Source: an uncultured Bdellovibrio sp.
GTDB taxonomy: Bacteria; Bdellovibrionota; Bdellovibrionia; Bdellovibrionales; Bdellovibrionaceae
Reading direction: 5' to 3'
NCBI GenBank assembly: GCA_937871355.1
Contig: CALMPX010000284.1
Coordinates: 1-7,614, forward strand
DNA: 7,614 nt
The notes below the pieces were generated by a model, which saw only the letters and a program-made list of their open reading frames with translations, made no database searches and was not told the DNA's origin. Below, piece after piece: positions 1-5,756 of this stretch; position 1 is the stretch's first letter; every line of letters begins with the position of its first letter. A program made the translations under genes and the position numbers.

Positions 1-451
1 AGCCACGATTATTCTTGATGGACGCAAAGCCAAAGCGCCGGCCGGTCTTGAAGAAGGTAACTGGATTGGTCCAACGATTTTAGATCACGTAAAGCCTGGC
101 AGTATTGCTGCAACAACTGAATTATTCGGCCCCATTCTAAGCATTGTGCGTGTGAAAGATTTGACCGAAGCCATTCGTATTGAAAATTCAATTGAATATG
201 GGAATGCCTGTAGCATCTTTACTTCAAGTGGAGCTTTTGCTGAGCGTGTGATTCGAGAGGCTTCTACCGGAATGGTCGGTGTTAACGTGGGCGTTCCTGT
301 ACCTCGCGAGCCCTTTTCATTCGGAGGGATTAACGCTTCTAAATATGGTCACGGCGATATAACTGGAGCTCATTCATTAGATTTCTGGTCGAATGTAAAA
401 AAAGTAACAGTGAAATGGGAAAAACAAACAGACTCAAGTTGGATGTCTTAA
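1..451 (+). CDS. mmsA: CoA-acylating (methyl)malonate-semialdehyde dehydrogenase, 3' part only
   Basis: C-terminal 149 residues, read from base 2, of an aldehyde dehydrogenase superfamily enzyme; the 5' part, including the catalytic cysteine, lies outside the window. Visible family marks are the TELFGPILSIVRV segment, whose glutamate and GP belong to the NAD-ribose-binding region, the NACSIFTSSG stretch, and the GMVGVNVGVPVP tract followed by FSFGG and a tail ending in KVTVKW. These are characteristic of the MmsA/IolA branch, which oxidises methylmalonate or malonate semialdehyde with NAD and CoA to propionyl- or acetyl-CoA plus CO2. It lies 54 bases upstream of the Urc1 gene on the same strand with no terminator between. 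I infer that here it uses malonate semialdehyde, the expected C3 end product of URC uracil catabolism, but the fragment cannot prove substrate or co-transcription. Family assignment is strong; the specific role is inference. Confidence 0.85.
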   Translation, partial: ATIILDGRKAKAPAGLEEGNWIGPTILDHVKPGSIAATTELFGPILSIVRVKDLTEAIRIENSIEYGNACSIFTSSGAFAERVIREASTGMVGVNVGVPVPREPFSFGGINASKYGHGDITGAHSLDFWSNVKKVTVKWEKQTDSSWMS

Positions 452-505
452 CTGTAAATTGAACAGCTTCTTAAATTTTATTTAAAAGAATAGAAAAAGG
501 AAATT

Positions 506-1768
506 ATGAAACTAGATCCAAAAAATAGATCCAACCATGTTATTTTAGCTTCTCATACGAACCTAAAATATAAAGAATCACTTCCGATCAACTGGGGAGC
601 AAAAGATGCTTTAGGACGCGGACCCATCGTAGCTTCGTTAACTAATATCAAAGCACGTAACGCGATTGGAACTCATAGCGGAAGTTATTCTGTTTATCGC
701 GCTCTTTCAGTGGCTAACGGAAAATATTCTACGGCTCATAAGCCTGATCTACAGAACACACAAAGTCCGGTTCCATTCGGCCCTTACCCTCAATGGTTTG
801 ATGCAACTAAAATGGTGAGCATTGATCCGTGGGGATTAGATCCGCAAATTCATTTCAAAAGTTTATACGATCAAGGTTTAGATATTCGTCCGACGATCGC
901 CGTGACTCAGGCTCATTTGCAAATTCCGGAACTTCAACAAGCGATCGAAAAAGGTCGTTTAAAGCCCGATGGAAAAATTATCTTAGAAAATGGAGATGTT
1001 TGCGTAACGAAAGTGGCTATTGATCCCGTTTGGTACTTACCTGGTATCGCTCAACGTCTCAATGTAGATGAAGGTGATCTTCGTCGTATTTTATTCCAAG
1101 AGACTGGTGGTATGTACGCGGAACTCATTACTCGTCGTGATTTAAAAACATGGTTACCACCTATCGGTAGCACGACGGTTTATATTTTCGGCGATGCTCT
1201 TAATTTATCAAAACCTGAAATTGAATTAACTTGTCGTGTGCATGATGAGTGTAATGGATCAGACGTTTTCGGATCTGACATTTGTACGTGCCGTCCTTAC
1301 TTGATGTACGGAATTGAAGATGCCGCACGTACCGCTCAGCGTGGAGGCGTTGGCTTAATTGCTTACTACCGTAAAGAGGGCCGCGCCTTAGGAGAAGTGA
1401 CAAAATTCTTAGTGTACAATGCTCGTAAACGTCAAGAGGGCGGAGACACGGCGGCGAACTATTTCCGACGCACTGAATGTGTAGCCGGAGTCGAAGACGC
1501 ACGTTTCCAAGAATTTATGCCGGACATTTTACAATTCTTCGGAATTACAAAAATTCACAATCTTCATTCGATGAGTAACATGAAATACGAAGCCATCGTC
1601 AAAGGTGGTATCGAAGTTGTGAATCGTATTTCAATTCCTGACGGACTTATTCCTGGGGACGCCTCGGTTGAAATGGAAGCTAAAAAAGCGGCCGGGTATT
1701 TCCATCAAGATGGCGCCCTCACTAAAGAAGAATTAAAATCAATTAAAGGACGTAAAATTGAAGAATAA
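506..1768 (+). CDS. urc1: Urc1/Urg1-type GTP cyclohydrolase II relative, uracil catabolism (URC pathway)
   Basis: 420 residues, about twice the length of RibA. Residues 1 to about 220 form the N-terminal domain found in this subfamily (GTP_CH_N type) and absent from riboflavin-type RibA; about 225-380 is the GTP cyclohydrolase II fold. Zinc ligands are kept as C249, C260 and C262 in HDEC-x10-C-T-C. Y304, D331/R333 and K360 align by eye with RibA residues Y105, D126/R128 and K154. Departures from RibA include RKEGRALGE in place of RQEGRGIGL and HSMSNMK in place of LTNNPKK, so the substrate need not be GTP. In Lachancea kluyveri URC1 is required to use uracil as nitrogen source, and the homologue is thought to open the pyrimidine ring of a uridine nucleotide. 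The neighbours Urc4, uracil phosphoribosyltransferase and uridine kinase strongly support this over riboflavin synthesis. The ATG follows AAGGA at 497-501. The exact substrate is unproven. Confidence 0.9.
   Translation: MKLDPKNRSNHVILASHTNLKYKESLPINWGAKDALGRGPIVASLTNIKARNAIGTHSGSYSVYRALSVANGKYSTAHKPDLQNTQSPVPFGPYPQWFDATKMVSIDPWGLDPQIHFKSLYDQGLDIRPTIAVTQAHLQIPELQQAIEKGRLKPDGKIILENGDVCVTKVAIDPVWYLPGIAQRLNVDEGDLRRILFQETGGMYAELITRRDLKTWLPPIGSTTVYIFGDALNLSKPEIELTCRVHDECNGSDVFGSDICTCRPYLMYGIEDAARTAQRGGVGLIAYYRKEGRALGEVTKFLVYNARKRQEGGDTAANYFRRTECVAGVEDARFQEFMPDILQFFGITKIHNLHSMSNMKYEAIVKGGIEVVNRISIPDGLIPGDASVEMEAKKAAGYFHQDGALTKEELKSIKGRKIEE
1745..1750 (+). promoter_or_regulatory. Ribosome binding site deciding the TTG start of urc4
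   Basis: AAAGGA inside the last codons of urc1, seven bases before the TTG at 1758. No ATG or GTG lies in frame nearby, so this site supports the TTG start and an 11-base overlap with urc1. Confidence 0.6.
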
Positions 1769-2948
1769 TATTGATTACCTTCTTTCTCCGAAAGCCATTC
1801 GGGAAAGCACGAAAGCTATTTACGATTACACCGTCGCAGGAAAAGGTTATTTCAACATACACATGGAAAAATTAAATCCCTGTGTTGATTATGTTTTAGT
1901 GGTGATTAAAGAAAATTATCCAACTTTAGATATTCCCTTTCACTCACGTTGGGGACATTTTCGCGCCGGTGGAGTAAATCGCGAAAATATACTTAATCAA
2001 CGCATAGTTCACAACGAACCACTAGAAAAAGCTCGTTGTAAATTAGACTTAGTCATTACGAGTGTATTATTAGATGCAGGCTCTGGCCCCAAATGGTCTT
2101 ACAAAGAGGAGTCTTCCGATCAAACTTTTGCGCGCTCTGAAGGTTTAGGAATAGCTAGCTTTCATATGTTTTTAAATGGTGCATTTAGTTCAGATTCAAA
2201 CAAAGCACTTCAAGCCGATTCGCTAGGTTTAAAAAATCTTACAGAAGATTCTGTAAATAAATATTTTCAAGTCACTCCTGAAAATCCATTAGTCGGCGTG
2301 GCGGGACGTGTTTCTTTATTAAAAAATTTAGGGGCCGCAGTAGAAAACAGCCCTCTATTTCCTCGTCGGCGCCCCGGAAGTATTATTGATTATTTAATGT
2401 CTAAATATGGAAATGAAATTCCCGCAGAAGGATTGCTCCGTGCTGTGCTTGATGGTTTAGGTAGTATTTGGCCTGGTCGAATCAATCTTGACGGCGTTAA
2501 TCTTGGCGACGTTTGGAAACACCACGCGACAGGCGAACTCATTGCCTTTCATAAACTTTCACAATGGATGACGTATTCATTAGTCGAACCTTTGTTGGAA
2601 GCCGGATTAAAAGTAACAGGAGCTGAAAAACTAACAGGCTTAGCTGAATACCGGAACGGCGGTCTCATTTTAGATTTTGGTTTGATCACAGCAAAAAATC
2701 CATCTGATTTACAAAAATCATGGAAGCCCGAAGAAGATTTCATTATCGAATGGCGCGCTTTAACGGTTTGCTTTTTGGATTTAATCGGCGAAGCCGTTCA
2801 GAAAAATTTAGGAAAAACACCTCAGGAATTTCCTTTAGCCAAAGTACTCGAAGGCGGAACTTGGTGGGCTGGTCGAAAAATCGCTGCTGAGAAAAGACCT
2901 GGTGGCGGACCACCATTCCAAATTATTAGCGATGGAACTGTTTTTTAA
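1758..2948 (+). CDS. urc4: Urc4/Urg3 family protein (DUF1688), uracil catabolism
   Basis: 396 residues, close to full length for DUF1688 proteins. Characteristic blocks, in order: RCKLDLVITSVLLDAG (93-108) with GxxWSY behind it; RSEGLGIASFHMF (126-138); NPLVGVAGR (176-184); SIWPGR (236-241); FHKLSQWMTYSLVEPL (264-279); LTGLAEYRNGG (292-302); and a C-terminal EGGTWWAGR...KRPGGGPP (365-386) ending in SDGTVF. URC4 is essential for the yeast URC pathway, and yeast urc4 mutants were reported to accumulate ribosylurea, which places it after ring opening. A role in cleaving or processing a (phospho)ribosylurea to urea and sugar is plausible but not shown by sequence. I see no recognised catalytic motif. 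It starts with TTG, overlaps urc1 by 11 bases and is followed after 25 bases by the uracil phosphoribosyltransferase gene, reproducing the urg1-urg3-urg2 set. Family assignment is very firm; the reaction is open. Confidence 0.92.
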   Translation: MKNNIDYLLSPKAIRESTKAIYDYTVAGKGYFNIHMEKLNPCVDYVLVVIKENYPTLDIPFHSRWGHFRAGGVNRENILNQRIVHNEPLEKARCKLDLVITSVLLDAGSGPKWSYKEESSDQTFARSEGLGIASFHMFLNGAFSSDSNKALQADSLGLKNLTEDSVNKYFQVTPENPLVGVAGRVSLLKNLGAAVENSPLFPRRRPGSIIDYLMSKYGNEIPAEGLLRAVLDGLGSIWPGRINLDGVNLGDVWKHHATGELIAFHKLSQWMTYSLVEPLLEAGLKVTGAEKLTGLAEYRNGGLILDFGLITAKNPSDLQKSWKPEEDFIIEWRALTVCFLDLIGEAVQKNLGKTPQEFPLAKVLEGGTWWAGRKIAAEKRPGGGPPFQIISDGTVF

Positions 2949-2973
2949 TTAAATTTTTAAAAAGGATTATAAA

Positions 2974-3612
2974 ATGTCAAATTTACCAAATATCAACGTT
3001 CACGATCATCCTCTTCTCAAACATAAATTAGGCTATTTGCGGGATCAAACAACTTACTCTCATGAGTTTCGAGAACTGACAAAAGAGATCAGCCGCATTT
3101 TAGCTTATGAAGTGATGAAAGATTGGACCGACATGGAAAAAGTTTCGATTCAAACTCCGATTGCCAAAGCCACGATCGAACGTATCGTGAATGCGCCTGT
3201 TGTCGTGTCAATCATGCGAGCGGGAAATGGAATGCTTGATGCCGTGCTTTCGATGATTCCATTTGCATCGGCCGGGTTCATTGGAATCTACCGAGATAAA
3301 TTTGTTCATAACACTGTGGAATATTATTTTAAAATGCCGGTTGATGTTAAAGGAAAGACAGCCATTATTTGCGACCCTCTCATTTCAACCGCGGACACCA
3401 TGATTGCCGCAATTGATCGTTTGAAATCTTACGAAGTTAAAAAAATTAAAGTCTTAGCTATTTTAATCAGTCAATTTGCTGTGGATAAAATCCATGCCTT
3501 ACATCCCGATGTCGAGCTACATACTGTTGGTGTCGAAACAGAAATAAACGAACTAGGCTATTTAGTGCCTGGCCTAGGAGACGCTGGTGACAGGCTTTAT
3601 CAAACAAAATAA
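2974..3612 (+). CDS. upp: Uracil phosphoribosyltransferase, divergent (Urg2/Fur1-like)
   Basis: 212 residues, normal length for UPRTs, which convert uracil and PRPP to UMP and pyrophosphate in the cytoplasm. The start of the fold (LGYLRD, then EFREL and LAYE) is typical, and the uracil-binding segment GYLVPGLGDAGDR at 195-207 is intact. Other sites drift from the usual Upp: IMRAGNGM (80-87) instead of ILRAGLGM, and the PRPP 5'-phosphate loop reads DPLISTADT (134-142) instead of DPMLATGGS. The segment usually containing AAPEG reads LISQFAV (164-170). This divergence, with its place behind urc1 and urc4, suggests a pathway-dedicated UPRT like Urg2 rather than the housekeeping salvage enzyme. 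AAGGA ends seven bases before the ATG. The 3' end overlaps the uridine kinase gene by 26 bases, suggesting translational coupling. Family is certain; retained catalytic activity is likely but not demonstrable here. Confidence 0.88.
   Translation: MSNLPNINVHDHPLLKHKLGYLRDQTTYSHEFRELTKEISRILAYEVMKDWTDMEKVSIQTPIAKATIERIVNAPVVVSIMRAGNGMLDAVLSMIPFASAGFIGIYRDKFVHNTVEYYFKMPVDVKGKTAIICDPLISTADTMIAAIDRLKSYEVKKIKVLAILISQFAVDKIHALHPDVELHTVGVETEINELGYLVPGLGDAGDRLYQTK
3576..3580 (+). promoter_or_regulatory. Ribosome binding site deciding the GTG start of udk
   Basis: AGGAG within the conserved PGLGDAGDR coding segment of upp, six bases before the GTG at 3587. It supports the GTG start and the 26-base overlap between the two genes. 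Confidence 0.6.
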
Positions 3613-4210
3613 ACCCATTATAATCGGTGTTGCCGGAGGCTCAGGGTCCGGCAAAACATATTTTGCTCAAGATCTTGTTAAAATTTTAGGAACCGATCGC
3701 ACCGCTTTGGTCTTACAAGATAATTTTTACTTTGATCAGTCTTCGCGTTTTGACTATGACGGTGGATCCGTTAATTTTGATCACCCCGATTCGATTGAAT
3801 TTTCTCTCTTAGCTAAACATCTTCGAGTTCTTAAAGCTGGAAATCCAACAGAAATTCCGACTTATGACTTTGCCACCCACTCAAGAAAAATTGAAACTCT
3901 TCTCATTCAACCTGCGCCCATTATTATTGTAGATGGAATTCTTATTTTGCACATTCCCGAAGTTCGTGCCTTATTTGATGAAACTATTTTCTTTGATACA
4001 CATGAAAATCTACGTTTCGGACGAAGACTTGATCGCGACGTTCGTGAACGCGGTCGCACTCCAGAAGGAGTTAAGGAACAATTTCTTCGCCAGGTGAAGC
4101 CGATGCATGATCAGTATGTCGAACCTTCAAAAGCCTATGCCAAACGCGTGGTTTGTGATGAGCAAGAGTACGATTCTGTTTTAGAGTATTATATTAATTT
4201 GTTAAAATAA
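3587..4210 (+). CDS. udk: Uridine kinase (uridine/cytidine kinase family)
   Basis: 207 residues, close to the 213 of E. coli Udk. It phosphorylates uridine (and usually cytidine) to the monophosphate. The P-loop GGSGSGKT is at 17-24 and starts the first strand-loop as expected. The nucleoside-binding DNFYFD and NFDHPDSIEF segments follow, then IPTYDFATHSR (family form PxYDxxxHxR), the Walker-B-like IIVDGILIL, the lid DRDVRERGRT, and the VKPMHDQYVEPSK segment diagnostic of uridine kinases. No C-terminal UPRT domain is fused, unlike the bifunctional plant and animal forms. It starts with GTG behind AGGAG and overlaps upp. In this operon it gives the pathway a second entry: uridine enters as UMP without first being cleaved to uracil. 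Its stop codon is only 11 bases from the stop of the convergent FKBP gene, and I see no clear hairpin terminator in the gap. Confidence 0.9.
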   Translation: MTGFIKQNKPIIIGVAGGSGSGKTYFAQDLVKILGTDRTALVLQDNFYFDQSSRFDYDGGSVNFDHPDSIEFSLLAKHLRVLKAGNPTEIPTYDFATHSRKIETLLIQPAPIIIVDGILILHIPEVRALFDETIFFDTHENLRFGRRLDRDVRERGRTPEGVKEQFLRQVKPMHDQYVEPSKAYAKRVVCDEQEYDSVLEYYINLLK

Positions 4211-4221
4211 AGACAGTTGCG

Positions 4222-4608
4222 TTAGTGCAGGAGCTGTTTAGAAACCATGTTTTGTGCTTGATCTATTTCGCTGCGAGTGGCTTCGCGCACTTCAAGAGCT
4301 TCGATTTCAAAAATAAGGTCTTGTCCTGCTAGCGGATGATTCCCATCTAGACTAACCATGTCGTCATGAAGTTGAACTACACAGTAAGAGCGCAGTGTTC
4401 CACTTTTTCCAACTATAGACACTGGATCTCCAACGCGAATATTGGGTGGTAACTTTTTTTGCGGATAAAGAATAATTTTTTTTAAATCGTAAAACCCATA
4501 GGCTTCTTCGGCTTTAAGTGAAATGTTTCTTTTTTCCCCTTTAGTTAAATTCTGTAAGCCTCTTGATAAGCCGGGAAGAAAAGCTGATTCATCTTCAGTT
4601 GTTGTCAA
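4222..4608 (-). CDS. SlyD-like FKBP-type peptidyl-prolyl isomerase, start uncertain
   Basis: 128 residues from a TTG at 4608. The body matches SlyD-type FKBPs: LPGLSRGLQNLTKGEKRNISL is the first flap region (usually PGLExALxGxxxGD), AEEAYGFYD the following loop, an insert-in-flap chaperone domain spans roughly residues 40-85, and DGNHPLAGQDLIFEIEAL plus VREAT is the family's C-terminal signature. The histidine-rich metal-binding tail of E. coli SlyD is absent. Such proteins catalyse cis-trans prolyl isomerisation and assist folding. The TTG start loses the usual first beta strand and has no good ribosome binding site. The frame stays open upstream to 4695 without ATG or GTG, and the codons there read KIGHFISQTYNREV, which resembles a shortened first strand. 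A non-standard start or a decayed N-terminus is therefore possible. Family is firm; the boundary is not. Confidence 0.75.
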   Translation of the reverse strand: MTTTEDESAFLPGLSRGLQNLTKGEKRNISLKAEEAYGFYDLKKIILYPQKKLPPNIRVGDPVSIVGKSGTLRSYCVVQLHDDMVSLDGNHPLAGQDLIFEIEALEVREATRSEIDQAQNMVSKQLLH

Positions 4609-4710
4609 AACTTCGCGGTTATACGTTTGGCTTATAAAATGTCCGATTTTATTTTTAAGTAAACAGTTGAAAGAAATAATCTGTGCAGTAATAAATTAAC
4701 CCAATCTCAA

Positions 4711-4741
4711 ATAAAAACCGACCCTCATCAGGTCGGTTTAA
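4711..4741 (-). terminator. Intrinsic terminator of the RRM protein gene
   Basis: Perfect 9-base-pair stem (AAACCGACC at 4715-4723 and GGTCGGTTT at 4731-4739) with a 7-base loop. Read on the minus strand, the GC-rich stem runs directly into five T residues. It lies 29 bases past the RRM stop codon and upstream of the FKBP gene, so it should end the RRM transcript. On the plus strand no T-run follows, so it is directional. Confidence 0.85.
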
Positions 4742-4769
4742 AAAATTCATATTATAAAATTTAAAATTC

Positions 4770-5048
4770 TTAGTAGCGACGAGAATCAGAACGAGGAGCC
4801 ATTGGCTTCGCTTCTGTAACGTTGATCGCGCGACCATCTAAATCAGTTCCGTGAAAGCGAGTGATCGCATTCGCAGCTTCAGAAGCAGAAGACATTTCAA
4901 CAAAGGCAAAACCTTTGCTGCGTCCTGAATCGCGATCCATGATCACTTTTGAAGAACTAACAGTTCCACATTCAGAAAATTTTTCAGTTAATGATTGGTC
5001 ATTTGCAGAATAGGGCAAGTTACCGACGTATAGTTTATTGTTACTCAT
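4770..5048 (-). CDS. Small single-RRM RNA-binding protein
   Basis: 92 residues forming essentially one RRM domain. RNP2 is LYVGNL (6-11) and RNP1 is KGFAFVEM (45-52) with both key phenylalanines, so single-stranded RNA binding is expected. The pattern SANDQSLTEKFSECGTV between them is the usual first helix and second strand. The tail after residue 80 is short and polar (PRSDSRRY) and lacks the glycine-rich extension of cyanobacterial Rbp proteins. Bacterial homologues are linked to RNA metabolism and sometimes cold adaptation, but the target RNAs are not identifiable from sequence. The ATG follows a strong GGAGGT (5054-5059) at five bases, which sits in a potential hairpin. It has its own extended -10 promoter upstream and a clear terminator downstream, so it appears to be transcribed alone. 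Confidence 0.92.
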   Translation of the reverse strand: MSNNKLYVGNLPYSANDQSLTEKFSECGTVSSSKVIMDRDSGRSKGFAFVEMSSASEAANAITRFHGTDLDGRAINVTEAKPMAPRSDSRRY

Positions 5049-5050
5049 AT

Positions 5051-5088
5051 ATTACCTCCGAAAGGCTTGAGTGCTTCTTTGGAGGAAT
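5051..5088 (-). promoter_or_regulatory. Leader hairpin that can pair the Shine-Dalgarno of the RRM gene
   Basis: In the minus-strand transcript, AUUCCUCCAAAG (5088-5077) can pair with CUUUCGGAGGUAAU (5064-5051): AUU with AAU, CCUCC with the GGAGG of the ribosome binding site, and AAAG with CUUU, giving 12 base pairs with two single-base bulges and a 12-base loop. The start codon lies two bases beyond. Such a structure could limit translation unless melted by temperature or opened by a protein. The pairing is seen in the sequence; any regulatory function is inference. Confidence 0.55.
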
Positions 5089-5129
5089 TGAACGAAATGA
5101 ACAAAGTCTCTAATTAGCTTACAGATTGT

Positions 5130-5138
5130 ATTATATCA
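5130..5138 (-). promoter_or_regulatory. Extended -10 promoter for the RRM gene
   Basis: Minus strand TGATATAAT is a perfect TGnTATAAT extended -10 element. No good -35 stands at 16-18 bases, which an extended -10 can tolerate; a TTGAAA at 5149-5144 is too close. Transcription would start near 5123, giving a leader of about 75 bases containing the hairpin described at 5051-5088. Confidence 0.6.
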
Positions 5139-5246
5139 GCCTTTTTCAAATTGACCTAATTTATAATTTTCAAGTCACGCACCGACGATTAGGGCTGAGA
5201 ATCTTGGTGAACGATCTCTTGAGGCCTCAGGTGTCCATAAGCTTTT

Positions 5247-5756
5247 TCAAATTCCGATTTTCTTTTTCGGAACCTCAGGAATAACCATTAATTTATGAAT
5301 CGCTTCAAAAACAATTTTAAATTGTGTATCATATTTTTTCTCGAGATCCGCTAGTTTTCGAGATAACTCCGCATGTGAAATCACCATTTCTCGCAGACGA
5401 ACAAATGACCGAACAACTTGAATACTCGCTTCTGCGGCAGCTTCACTATTTAGTACATTGGCCAACATGAGAGCACCATGTTCGGTGAAAACGTGGGGTA
5501 AGTACCTAGAACCACCTGGCATTTTTGAGGTGACAGGTTGGCACCTCAAGTCTGAGATCACAATTTGTGATCTCAGAAATTCTGTTTCATTAATACTAAG
5601 TCGAAACATAAAGTCACTTGGAAAACGCCTTATATTACGCTTCACCGCACGATTTAAATATTTAGTTTCGACTCCATAAAGTTTTGCCAAATCAGAGTCC
5701 AACATAACTTTTTGTTTTCTAACTATAAAAATATATTGTTCAATTTCGCTTAACAT
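5247..5756 (-). CDS. ORF6N domain-containing protein
   Basis: 169 residues. The ORF6N domain covers about residues 7-120: RKQKVMLDSDLAKLYGVETKYLNRAVKRN, then RFPSDFMFRL, the LRSQ region, RYLPHVFTEHGALMLANVL, and SIQVVRSFVRLREM. A probable coiled coil (ELSRKLADLEKKYDTQ, about 130-145) and a basic end KKKIGI complete a typical stand-alone member. The domain occurs in phage anti-repressor-like proteins (related to KilA-N/Bro-N) and in many isolated bacterial chromosomal genes. DNA binding is presumed, and no precise function is established. Between the conserved LRSQ and RYLPH segments sit two tandem nine-residue repeats (61-69 and 70-78). No phage or mobile genes are adjacent. The ATG has only a weak GGAT-like site upstream, and the gene runs divergently from the membrane protein gene at 5935. 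Confidence 0.88.
   Translation of the reverse strand: MLSEIEQYIFIVRKQKVMLDSDLAKLYGVETKYLNRAVKRNIRRFPSDFMFRLSINETEFLRSQIVISDLRCQPVTSKMPGGSRYLPHVFTEHGALMLANVLNSEAAAEASIQVVRSFVRLREMVISHAELSRKLADLEKKYDTQFKIVFEAIHKLMVIPEVPKKKIGI
5523..5576 (-). repeat. Two tandem 27-base palindromic units inside the ORF6N gene
   Basis: Unit 1 (5576-5550) contains a perfect 25-base palindrome with 12-base arms CTGAGATCACAA / TTGTGATCTCAG around one central base (5552-5576). Unit 2 (5549-5523) has the same layout with 10 of 12 arm pairs intact; its outer stem is TTGAGGTG / CACCTCAA. The units share 17 of 27 bases and encode the parallel peptides LRSQIVISD and LRCQPVTSK. Three of the differences are paired so that the dyad is kept in both units. 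Confidence 0.85.

Noticed and set aside
452..505. Separate promoter between mmsA and urc1
   Set aside because: TTGAAC at 459-464 has no acceptable -10 hexamer at 16-18 bases, so no promoter is annotated; co-transcription remains the simpler reading.
1200..1502. Minus-strand open frame opposite urc1
   Set aside because: Antisense shadow of a conserved gene, with low-complexity arginine/leucine composition and no motif.
506..1768. Reading the cyclohydrolase as riboflavin-pathway RibA
   Set aside because: It is twice RibA length, has a different N-terminal domain and altered GRGIGL/TNNPKK motifs, and no other rib gene is nearby, while Urc4 and UPRT are.
5220..5229. TGAGGCCTCA palindrome downstream of the ORF6N gene
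   Set aside because: A perfect ten-base palindrome without a T-tract or extension; too short to call an operator or terminator.
5458..5679. Plus-strand open frame opposite the ORF6N gene
   Set aside because: It lies entirely antisense to a well-recognised coding sequence, has no ribosome binding site and shows no recognisable protein features.
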